Shown here: positions 7,117 through 12,445 of the stretch, in pieces | Layout: each line of letters starts with the position of its first letter | How positions within the stretch are numbered: the stretch's first letter is position 1 | NCBI GenBank assembly: GCA_002779555.1 | Contig: PEWI01000003.1 | Span: 1-12,445 of the forward strand | DNA length: 12,445 bases | Origin: Candidatus Bathyarchaeota archaeon CG07_land_8_20_14_0_80_47_9 | GTDB taxonomy: Archaea; Thermoproteota; Bathyarchaeia; Bathyarchaeales; Bathycorpusculaceae | Reading direction: 5' to 3' | The notes under the pieces: generated by a model | Seen by the model: only the letters and a program-made list of their open reading frames with translations | The model's database searches: none | What the model was told of the DNA's origin: nothing | Program-made: the position numbers and the translations under genes

Positions 7117-7992
7117 GTGGGTGCTATGTTGCGTGAAGCAGGGCGGTCCGATCTGGGTTTGGGAAAAAAGCGATTTGCTGATTCTTTGATAGCTAGGAAG
7201 ATCATTGATTATGTTGTGGATCGTCAGAATGACGACGGAGGATACACTTTCTGTCAAGGTGCTGAATCAAATGCCCAAGACACCTATTACGGACTGGCAA
7301 TCTTGGAAATGTTAGGATCATCCTTTCCTCACGTTGAAAGAACAGTCACGTGGCTACGCGAACTTGACCTAGGCAGCATTTACTCTTACAATTACGTTTC
7401 TAAGGCTTTAGTGCTATGCGGAGAAAACCCAGGCAATTGCCACAAAGAGTGTATTGTCTCGGCGATTAGATCCGGCAGGTATTTTGGTGATGTCGATGTC
7501 TACGTTGAGGTTTCCTCAGAGTTTACCTTGACTCTCTCGGTTCTGGAGCTTGCCAAGATGTTGAACATAGAAGTTGACGGGGGCAGAGTGGAAAGGTGGT
7601 TGCTTGAATACAGGAACGAAGACTGTGGGTTTGGTGCTCATGGGTACTCTAACGTCATTTCAACCTATTATGCTGTAGCCTCTCTTAACCTTCTTAAAAA
7701 CGACGTGACCGGTTTACGCGAGACAGAAGGATTTGTGAGAGAATGTGAGAAACCCTTCGGCGGGTTTACTGTGATTCCTCGATCCGCTCCGCCTTACATG
7801 GAGCATACATACTATGGAGTGATGACGCTCGACTTACTCGGAGAAAACTGCAGATTCCCGTCGCAGACTATTGACTTCGTGTTAAAATGTCAAAGAGACA
7901 ACGGAGGCTTCGCCCGCTCAGACCTTGGAATATCGACTTTTGAGAACACGTTCCACGCAGTGAGCATAATGCAAAGGCTCGCCTCAACATGA
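7117..7992 (+). CDS. Prenyltransferase beta-subunit/squalene-cyclase-like alpha-alpha repeat protein
   Basis: 291 residues from GTG 7117; ATG 7126 is an alternative, and neither has a clear ribosome-binding site. Four repeats of the prenyltransferase/squalene-oxidase kind are visible. The turn motifs are RQNDDGGYTF (36-45), YRNEDCGFGA (165-174), CEKPFGGFTV (210-219) and CQRDNGGFAR (258-267). Each is followed by a helix start: DTYYGLAIL (55), STYYAVASL (182), HTYYGVMTL (230) and NTFHAVSIM (277). Such repeats build the alpha/alpha barrel of protein prenyltransferase beta subunits and terpene cyclases. The Asp-x-Cys zinc motif of protein prenyltransferases was not seen at the expected helix starts, and no terpene-cyclase DxDD motif is present, so catalysis is doubtful and a binding role is possible. 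It is the first gene of a dense operon and shares four bases with the next gene. Confidence 0.75.
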   Translation: MGAMLREAGRSDLGLGKKRFADSLIARKIIDYVVDRQNDDGGYTFCQGAESNAQDTYYGLAILEMLGSSFPHVERTVTWLRELDLGSIYSYNYVSKALVLCGENPGNCHKECIVSAIRSGRYFGDVDVYVEVSSEFTLTLSVLELAKMLNIEVDGGRVERWLLEYRNEDCGFGAHGYSNVISTYYAVASLNLLKNDVTGLRETEGFVRECEKPFGGFTVIPRSAPPYMEHTYYGVMTLDLLGENCRFPSQTIDFVLKCQRDNGGFARSDLGISTFENTFHAVSIMQRLAST

Positions 7993-8804
7993 CGGGTGGG
8001 ACAAGGATGAAAGGCATCGGTTGGGTTTACATTCGCGAGGCCTTGGAGAAGGCCGAAACTTGCTTCTTATGCCATTTGGAGAACAGGTTTGAACAAAGGT
8101 ATGTAGACAATTACCTCGACGAGCTCGTAATGGACGCGGGAGCGAGAGAGAAGATTATTGAGAGCAGAGGCTTCTGCAACTATCACTTCTACAAAATGCT
8201 CGCTTCTTCTACCAATCCAGCCAGTTCCGACGGATTAGGAATGGCACTCATACTGAAAAGCGTTACAAAACAACTTTTTGAAGATGTAACGGCCGATCTG
8301 CGCATAGGAGTCGAATCACCCCCAACGATCGAGCTTGACCTTAGAGGTCGCTTCCGACAGAGTTCTGCGCCATCTTACCTAAGGACGGTTTCCAACCAAG
8401 AGAACTGTCCTGCCTGCGATCACGTTTCAGAAATCATGCGAATCTACATCAAGGAATTCGTGCAGGAACTCAAAGAAGACAATGAAATCAAAGAGCTCTT
8501 CAACAAATCGCGAGGACTGTGCATCCCGCATTACGTCATGACCCTGCACATAGTCTCCAGATTACACAGTAAGAAATTTCCACACACTGCAAAAACAATT
8601 ATCGACAAGCAGCTTCAGGTTCTGGAAGAATTACAGAATAATCTTTCAGTTTACATTGAAAGACAAGACTGTCGGTTCTCGGATAAGGAACGAGCAGGGA
8701 CTGAGAAAGCCGTCGGCGAAAGCTTGGCGAAAGTTGTAGGAAGAAGAGGAACCGACCGAACCTTGGCAAGAATAATCGGAGCAAGAGAGGACAGATTTCC
8801 ATGA
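7989..8804 (+). CDS. Tandem CxxC/CxxH zinc-site protein resembling DUF6062
   Basis: 271 residues from the ATG in the ATGA overlap. An alternative ATG at 8007, preceded by GGTGG at 7-base spacing, would drop six residues. Two copies of one unit are visible: CFLC (25-28) with GFCNYH (C63, H66), and CPAC (140-143) with GLCIPH (C178, H181). Each unit is C-x2-C, 34 residues, C-x2-H, and all four ligands recur at exactly +115, so the protein arose by internal duplication and probably binds two metal ions, most likely zinc. The layout (AETCFLCHLENRFEQRYVDN, SRGFCNYHF) resembles proteins labelled DUF6062, function unknown. Residues ~200-271 form a basic helical tail. No signal peptide or membrane helix is seen. 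Its place between the prenyltransferase-like gene and the small-protein genes suggests a shared process. Confidence 0.75.
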   Translation: MTGGTRMKGIGWVYIREALEKAETCFLCHLENRFEQRYVDNYLDELVMDAGAREKIIESRGFCNYHFYKMLASSTNPASSDGLGMALILKSVTKQLFEDVTADLRIGVESPPTIELDLRGRFRQSSAPSYLRTVSNQENCPACDHVSEIMRIYIKEFVQELKEDNEIKELFNKSRGLCIPHYVMTLHIVSRLHSKKFPHTAKTIIDKQLQVLEELQNNLSVYIERQDCRFSDKERAGTEKAVGESLAKVVGRRGTDRTLARIIGAREDRFP

Positions 8805-9088
8805 ACGCAGCAGATGAACGAAGTTCCACGCATGAGATCAAGATTCTCAGAGACTTGTACGAAGAAATGGGGAGTGAAGAGAAGATCATTCGATCAATCA
8901 AAGTCGGACTTCTTTCGTTGAGGGCAACCTCTCTTGAAAGAGAAAATGCAGACCTTATCAAAAGAACTGGGGATTTGGAGAAATACATTGCAGAATTGCC
9001 CCATGAAATCGCGAGATTTCAACAACTCTTGGAAAAAGCTCTCAAAGATCGAAAAACGCTTGAAAAACTACTCGACAAGAAAAGGTGA
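8801..9088 (+). CDS. Small helix-turn/coiled-coil protein, member 1 of the array
   Basis: 95 residues; the ATG overlaps the previous stop codon (ATGA), and GAGAGG lies 10 bases upstream. Residues 11-40 (HEIKILRDLYEEMGSEEKII then RSIKVGLLSL) form two helices joined at MGS and ending at a Gly-Leu-Leu. They match the second half of the unit found in the next three proteins. Residues 42-93 are a highly charged coiled coil (LERENADLIKRTGDLEKYIA). No N-terminal beta-strand like that of the later members is obvious. It is not recognised as a named family. Being small, charged and made of helices, it is probably a cytoplasmic oligomer, perhaps pairing with the other array members through its coiled coil. 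Confidence 0.65.
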   Translation: MNAADERSSTHEIKILRDLYEEMGSEEKIIRSIKVGLLSLRATSLERENADLIKRTGDLEKYIAELPHEIARFQQLLEKALKDRKTLEKLLDKKR

Positions 9089-9089
9089 T
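9084..9089 (+). promoter_or_regulatory. GGTGAT ribosome-binding site of array member 2
   Basis: GGTGAT lies 9 bases before the ATG at 9099 and overlaps the stop codon of the previous gene. It sets the start of member 2 at 9099, although the frame is open much further upstream. The same AAAGGTGAT string recurs at 9516-9524, 10 bases before a TTG at 9535. Confidence 0.6.
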
Positions 9090-9098
9090 TTGGCAAAA

Positions 9099-9548
9099 AT
9101 GCGACTTCGTAAATCTCCCGCCAAAAGCATACCGATCGAAACTAGCCGCGAAATCGTTGCCTTAACCAAGGAACTGGGCATCTCTCTGGACCTAGAATCA
9201 GTCAGGAAGGTAATCAGTCTGGGAATGGAATCACTGAATCAAGAAGCAGAGCTCGAATATGCTCTGAAGAAGCTGGAAGAAGAGAAAGGACGAATTGCCT
9301 CTAATTTCCGAAAAATTGCCTTCCAATACAGTCAACTGGAAGCCAAGTGTGTTGGAACAAGGAACTGGTTTGGCAGAGTTTCCCGCGATAATCGAGTGCT
9401 TGCAATGCACTTGTGCGCCCGTGTCCCACGAGGCAAGCGTGAAGAACAACTAAGAGATGATCTCATCCAGAAATACATCATGAACTGGAGAAGCGCGCAA
9501 AACCAGCAGGATAACAAAGGTGATACCAACGAGATTGGACTTGAGTGA
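9099..9548 (+). CDS. Small ribbon-helix-helix-like/coiled-coil protein, member 2 of the array
   Basis: 149 residues from ATG 9099, chosen for the GGTGAT site; the open frame extends upstream but there lies inside member 1. Residues 10-46 look like strand (SIPIET), helix (REIVALTKELG), turn, helix (ESVRKVISLGMESL). The second helix matches member 4 (VRKVISLGM against VRKILEYGL). Residues 48-82 are a Glu/Lys-rich coiled coil. The remainder (GTRNWFGRVSRDNRVLAMHL then CARVPRGKREEQLRD) is a basic segment absent from the other members, with C84 and C106. A ribbon-helix-helix DNA-binding fold is inferred from pattern only; no named family was recognised. The gene starts 10 bases after member 1, and its 3' end overlaps member 3. 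Confidence 0.62.
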   Translation: MRLRKSPAKSIPIETSREIVALTKELGISLDLESVRKVISLGMESLNQEAELEYALKKLEEEKGRIASNFRKIAFQYSQLEAKCVGTRNWFGRVSRDNRVLAMHLCARVPRGKREEQLRDDLIQKYIMNWRSAQNQQDNKGDTNEIGLE

Positions 9549-9867
9549 GAATTCGAAAGAAAGGAATCAGGTTATTTTGGACGTTTTCTTGGACAGGAAC
9601 ACGCATGAATCGCTCGTTGAATATTGCAGAAGAAACAGCGTTGACCTGTCAATGGGTTTCATCAAAGCAACAGAGAGGGGTATGAGGTTTTTCAGGGCAG
9701 TCTACTACAGGGAAATGAAGCAAGATTATCTGCTTCTCAAGAAGCAGGCAGAAGAATATGAAAATGACAATAGGGCATTAAGGGAGCTTAAGGAAGAAAA
9801 TCAAACACTTAGGCAAATATTGAATGCACACCAATGCAAAAGCAAGGGAACAAAAATTGAAAAGTGA
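9520..9867 (+). CDS. Small ribbon-helix-helix-like/coiled-coil protein, member 3 of the array
   Basis: 115 residues if GTG 9520 is the start (AGGA 8 bases upstream). TTG 9535 with GGTGAT at 10-base spacing is an equally good start and would shorten the overlap with member 2 from 29 to 14 bases. Residues 18-57 read strand (VILDVFLDR), helix (THESLVEYCRRNSVD), helix (GFIKATERGMRFF), the order and size of a ribbon-helix-helix domain. Residues 60-103 are a clear coiled coil (EEYENDNRALRELKEENQTL). Without gaps, residues 18-55 align with 37-74 of member 4, sharing R, HESL, D, K, E and G at identical spacing. The function is unknown; DNA or RNA binding by a dimeric strand, with the coiled coil giving oligomers, is inferred. 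Confidence 0.65.
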   Translation: MIPTRLDLSENSKERNQVILDVFLDRNTHESLVEYCRRNSVDLSMGFIKATERGMRFFRAVYYREMKQDYLLLKKQAEEYENDNRALRELKEENQTLRQILNAHQCKSKGTKIEK

Positions 9868-10360
9868 TGACGAAACAACAAGTAGAAGCCGAGTCTTGGA
9901 CGACATTATACCGGAACTGCTAGGCATACCCATAAATCTCAAGCTTTCTGTTCCGAGAAGCTTCCATGAGTCATTGAAGAAATTCATGAAGGAACACGGG
10001 CTTGATCCGAAATTTGACGTTCGAAAGATATTGGAATATGGTCTTGCTGAAGAATCGGATGAAGAGCTTGAAAGACTAGAGATAGAAAGACTCGACTCAT
10101 CTTCAGTAGTGCACTTCAAATATGCAATCACAAAATTCAAGGCATATGAAAACTTGACGTATAACAAAGCTCTAGCGCTAGGGCTACAGTTTCTCGTTTC
10201 AGAAAATGAGTCTCTACGAAGGGTGTTGCATGAAGAAGGCTTGGCCAATTCACCTGAGAGCAAGTGGACAAGAGAGAGGATTGATGACTTCCAGAGAAAG
10301 TATGTTTTCGGAAACAAATCAGCCGAAAAAGATGAACATGGAGGGAAGACTGAGAAGTGA
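9824..10360 (+). CDS. Ribbon-helix-helix-like protein, member 4 of the array, with a second helical unit
   Basis: 178 residues from ATG 9824, overlapping member 3 by 44 bases; TTG 9857 with AGGGA 7 bases upstream would shorten the overlap to 11 and remove 11 residues. Residues 37-76 form the shared unit: strand NLKLSVPR, helix FHESLKKFMKEHGLD, helix DVRKILEYGLAEE. Residues 77-91 are acidic and helical. Residues ~97-133 hold a second, weaker helix pair (AITKFKAYENLTYNKALALG then LQFLVSENESLRRVL) that ends, like the other units, in Gly-Leu followed by a Glu-rich helix. The tail is polar and charged. No known family was recognised. The stop codon is shared with the Nudix start (TGATG), so the two are probably translated together. 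Confidence 0.65.
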   Translation: MHTNAKAREQKLKSDDETTSRSRVLDDIIPELLGIPINLKLSVPRSFHESLKKFMKEHGLDPKFDVRKILEYGLAEESDEELERLEIERLDSSSVVHFKYAITKFKAYENLTYNKALALGLQFLVSENESLRRVLHEEGLANSPESKWTRERIDDFQRKYVFGNKSAEKDEHGGKTEK

Positions 10361-10827
10361 TGTCTCAAAGAGACATAACCAAAGGCAGAGTGTTGGTTAG
10401 CGTAGTTGCTGTAATTGAAGGGAAACAGCATGAAATCCTTATGATATGGGAAGGAGATGTGCCCTATCACAAGCAGTGGGTTGTCCCAGGAGGCTATGTG
10501 AGACCAGATGAAACCGTGAAGCAAGCAATTGTGCGAGAAGTCAGAGAAGAGACAGGACTGGTAACAATTCCGACAAAGTTGGTCGGAATTTATGATGACT
10601 TCACTTCAGAGAAGGATGAATCAATACACCACATTATTATCGCCTACAAGGCAGACGTGGTCGATGGCAGAGTAGTATTCTCTCAGGAGGCCACAGCATA
10701 CAAATGGTTGAGTGTCGAGGAAGCTCTTAGCTCTCCCGATGTCCCTGACGTATTCAAGAGAGTCTTAAATGACTTGAAGAAGCAGGAAAGACGCAACTTC
10801 ATTTCACGATTGGTGAGGAGTCAATGA
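10360..10827 (+). CDS. Nudix hydrolase
   Basis: 155 residues from ATG 10360, which overlaps the preceding TGA; GTG 10357 would add one residue. The Nudix box is perfect at about residues 45-67 (G-x5-E-x7-REV-REE-TG-L, starting GYVRPDETVKQAI), so the Mg2+-binding glutamates for cleaving a nucleoside diphosphate linked to another group are present. The strand VLVSVVAVIEG before it and the SIHHIIIAYKADVV and TAYKWLSVEEA segments after it are typical. Size and layout fit small housecleaning or ADP-ribose-type Nudix enzymes; the substrate cannot be read from the sequence. It is the last tightly coupled gene of the operon, and its placement could mean it removes a nucleotide or prenyl-diphosphate product, but that is speculation. 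Confidence 0.9.
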   Translation: MSQRDITKGRVLVSVVAVIEGKQHEILMIWEGDVPYHKQWVVPGGYVRPDETVKQAIVREVREETGLVTIPTKLVGIYDDFTSEKDESIHHIIIAYKADVVDGRVVFSQEATAYKWLSVEEALSSPDVPDVFKRVLNDLKKQERRNFISRLVRSQ

Positions 10828-10859
10828 CCAACATTCTAAACAAGGAGGCTTGATGAAAC

Positions 10860-12164
10860 GTGAGCGACGAACCAACAAGTGACCGAAACTCTCGAAAATG
10901 GCTGAACAGAAACGTTGCCGCAATGGGTTTTACCAGTCTATTCAGCGACGCGAGTCATGAAATGGCGACAGCCATACTTGCACAGTTCTTAGTAATCGAG
11001 CTGCATGGTTCTGCAGAAATCTTGGGGCTGATAGAAGGCTTGGCTGACTTTTCCTCCAGCTTTGTCAAGACATATTCTGGATGGCTCAGCGACAAACTGG
11101 GTAGGAGAAAACTTCTCGGCACTATAGGCTATGCACTCACGGGAACCTTCATATCGCTATTTGCTTTCGCATCGAACGCCCTCCAAGTGTTATTCTATAG
11201 GACAGTCGGATGGATGGGGCGAGGAATAAGAGAGTCTCCTCGAGACGCGATGTTGGCTGAATCTGTTAAACCTGAAAACTACGGTCATGCGTTTGGTTTT
11301 CATCGTATGATGGATACTCTCGGCGCCATTATTGGTCCAAGCATAGCGTTCATATTGTTGCCTTTGATTGGGTTTCGGAACATATTTCTCCTCGCACTTG
11401 TGCCAGGGGTTTTTGCGGTCTTGGTGTTCGCAGTATTCACGCGCGAAAAAGTGAAGCCGCGGAAGACCGGCGAGAGAAGAAAGCTCACAACCGATATCAA
11501 ACAGCTCCCACAGGGATTTAGACCCTTTTTGCTGGCAGTAGGCATCTTTGGGATGGGAAATTTCGCCAACACTTTCTTAGTCCTGAAGGCGAGTGAAGCC
11601 CTAGCTCCAAGTCTGGGAGTGATCGTTGCGAGCAGCATGAGTGCACTTCTCTATGTGCTACTGAACGTGGGCGCAGCAGTCTTTGCATACGTGTTCGGAG
11701 CATTGGGCGACAGGTTCAGCAAAAGAAATCTGTTGGCTCTTGGATACCTAATTTTCAGCGCTTACTGCGCAGGTTTCGTCCTGCTGCCGCCAAGCATTGT
11801 GAATTATGCCTTCCTCTTTATGCTTGCGGGGGTGGAGACTGGTGCAATCGACTCGGGTGAAAGATCGTATGCCGCGGATTTGTTGGGCGAGAACAACAGA
11901 GGAACGGGCTTCGGGGTGTTGAGCACGATCAATGGAATAGGAGACTTCGTCTCAAGCGTTATGGCTGGAGTCTTGTGGACATTGATCTTTCCAAGCGCTG
12001 CTTTCTATTACGGGGCAGTCCTTGCCGCTATAGCCGCAGCCTTGCTAACAATCCGCAAATCAGGTAAACGATCAAAGACAAATGGAAATACAGGACGAAG
12101 AGAGCGCTTTGATTTGCGATCGATCGAGCTGACAAACATGTGTGCATTGAAGATATCGGACTAA
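10860..12164 (+). CDS. Major facilitator superfamily transporter, probable exporter
   Basis: 434 residues from GTG 10860, with GGAGG at 10844-10848 (11-base spacing); the nearer ATG at 10853 opens only nine codons. About 12 hydrophobic helices lie between residues 20 and 398. MFS motif A is clear between TM2 and TM3 (GWLSDKLGRRK, 74-84) and echoed in the second half (GALGDRFSKRN, 280-290). The GRGIRESPRDAMLAES loop (120-135) and FGFHRMMDTLGAIIGP (145-160) mark the drug/metabolite-efflux-like branch with an N-terminal GFTSLFSDASHE signature. A hydrophilic central loop spans ~194-220, and residues 400-434 are a polar tail beyond the last helix. The substrate is unknown. It lies 32 bases after the Nudix gene on the same strand and probably belongs to the operon. 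Confidence 0.9.
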   Translation: MSDEPTSDRNSRKWLNRNVAAMGFTSLFSDASHEMATAILAQFLVIELHGSAEILGLIEGLADFSSSFVKTYSGWLSDKLGRRKLLGTIGYALTGTFISLFAFASNALQVLFYRTVGWMGRGIRESPRDAMLAESVKPENYGHAFGFHRMMDTLGAIIGPSIAFILLPLIGFRNIFLLALVPGVFAVLVFAVFTREKVKPRKTGERRKLTTDIKQLPQGFRPFLLAVGIFGMGNFANTFLVLKASEALAPSLGVIVASSMSALLYVLLNVGAAVFAYVFGALGDRFSKRNLLALGYLIFSAYCAGFVLLPPSIVNYAFLFMLAGVETGAIDSGERSYAADLLGENNRGTGFGVLSTINGIGDFVSSVMAGVLWTLIFPSAAFYYGAVLAAIAAALLTIRKSGKRSKTNGNTGRRERFDLRSIELTNMCALKISD

Positions 12165-12165
12165 A

Positions 12166-12197
12166 TCAGGTGACCTGAATGAAACATGGTTGCCATG
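12166..12197. repeat. Two adjacent inverted repeats after the MFS gene
   Basis: TCAGGT (12166-12171) and ACCTGA (12173-12178) are mirror-complementary around a single G, and CATGG (12185-12189) pairs with CCATG (12193-12197) across TTG. They begin two bases after the MFS stop codon. The first is too tight to form an RNA hairpin fully and looks more like a protein-binding dyad. No T-run follows, so a terminator role is uncertain. Confidence 0.35.
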
Positions 12198-12213
12198 ACT
12201 CTTAGGATGCGTT

Positions 12214-12270
12214 GGTTCTGTTAACAGACCTCTCCAGAACTCAGTCAAGACCGGAACAGTTACCAGAACC
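12214..12270. repeat. Long-arm inverted repeat upstream of the thermosome promoter
   Basis: GGTTCTGTTAAC (12214-12225) is complementary to GTTACCAGAACC (12259-12270) at 11 of 12 positions, across 33 bases. The left arm overlaps a perfect 12-bp palindrome, TCTGTTAACAGA (12217-12228). The right arm ends 13 bases before the TATA-like element of the thermosome gene, a suitable place for a heat-shock activator or repressor. Confidence 0.45.
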
Positions 12271-12283
12271 GTCATCCGCTAAG

Positions 12284-12320
12284 TTTTTATCTTCGATTTT
12301 AATCTGAAAAAAGGGCGAGG
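12284..12320 (+). promoter_or_regulatory. Thermosome promoter and ribosome-binding site
   Basis: TTTTTATC (12284-12291) is a TATA-like element 44 bases before the ATG; initiation about 25 bases downstream would give a leader of roughly 16 bases. A second AT-rich string, TTTTAATC (12297-12304), is too close to the start unless the message is leaderless. GAGG at 12317-12320 lies 7 bases before the ATG and is the ribosome-binding site. Confidence 0.55.
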
Positions 12321-12327
12321 AACAATT

Positions 12328-12445
12328 ATGGCGTACTTGACGCAAACCCAGAGTGGACAGCCAGTCCTAATTTTGAAGGAAGGAACTTCGCGAAGAAGGG
12401 GCAAAGAAGCGCAGAAGAACAACATTATGGCGGCCAAGGTAATAG
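12328..12445 (+). CDS. Thermosome (group II chaperonin) subunit, N-terminal part
   Basis: The first 39 residues are visible before the window ends. MAYLTQTQSGQPVLILKEGT followed by SRRRGKEAQKNNIMAAKVI is the standard N-terminus of archaeal chaperonin subunits: the GQPVLILKEGT strand, the Arg-rich SRRRGKEAQ, and the first helix leading to the nucleotide-binding domain. The thermosome is a cytoplasmic double-ring ATP-driven folding machine. The ATG has a GAGG site 7 bases upstream and its own TATA element, so it is a separate transcription unit from the MFS gene. Whether it is an alpha or a beta subunit cannot be told from this part. Confidence 0.92.
   Translation, partial: MAYLTQTQSGQPVLILKEGTSRRRGKEAQKNNIMAAKVI

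Noticed and set aside
8599..8988. 129-codon minus-strand frame opposite the zinc-site protein and array member 1
   Set aside because: A shadow of two well-supported overlapping plus-strand genes, with Ser/Leu-rich antisense composition.
9778..10524. 248-codon minus-strand frame opposite array members 3-4 and the Nudix gene
   Set aside because: It is opposite a perfect Nudix box and the paralogous RHH-like units; its Ser/Phe-rich sequence is typical of antisense to Glu/Lys-rich coding DNA.

Overview
The window looks archaeal. Its right end opens a thermosome (group II chaperonin) gene, its left end carries a thiolase-like/DUF35 gene pair of the archaeal SCP-x type, intergenic regions hold archaeal-style TATA elements and oligo-T terminators, and several starts follow GGTGAT/GGAGG ribosome-binding sites. 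A TACK-type archaeon such as a Bathyarchaeia member would fit, but that is an impression from gene content. No rRNA, tRNA, CRISPR array or intact transposase was seen.

Layout. (1) 2-1779, plus strand: the 3' part of a thiolase-like gene followed by a zinc-ribbon/OB-fold DUF35 gene, closed by a good hairpin/T-tract terminator. The thiolase-like protein lacks the nucleophilic cysteine, so the pair may not be a classical thiolase. (2) 1780-2985: about 1.2 kb with no convincing gene, holding a 14-bp perfect palindrome, several small hairpins and a coding-like fragment without a start codon. (3) 5439-2986, minus strand: a complete P-type ATPase of the plasma-membrane proton-pump class. (4) 6687-5507, minus strand: a bacterial-type S-adenosylmethionine synthetase gene broken by one frameshift and one in-frame TGA, otherwise well preserved. 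(5) 7117-10827, plus strand: a tightly packed run of seven genes, most of them overlapping or within 10 bases of each other. They encode a prenyltransferase-beta-like alpha/alpha-repeat protein, a tandem CxxC/CxxH protein resembling DUF6062, four small proteins that share a ribbon-helix-helix-like unit followed by helices or coiled coil, and a Nudix hydrolase. An MFS exporter-like gene (10860-12164) follows after 32 bases and probably belongs to the same unit. (6) 12165-12445: an intergenic stretch with inverted repeats and a TATA box, then the thermosome start.

The part most likely to be undescribed is the 7.1-10.8 kb operon. Its core is a set of four mutually related small proteins; two of them (9520-9867 and 9824-10360) align without gaps over about 38 residues and look like recent paralogues. 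The duplicated zinc-site protein beside them has two ligand sets exactly 115 residues apart. No function can be assigned with confidence; a membrane- or stress-related regulatory assembly is one guess only.
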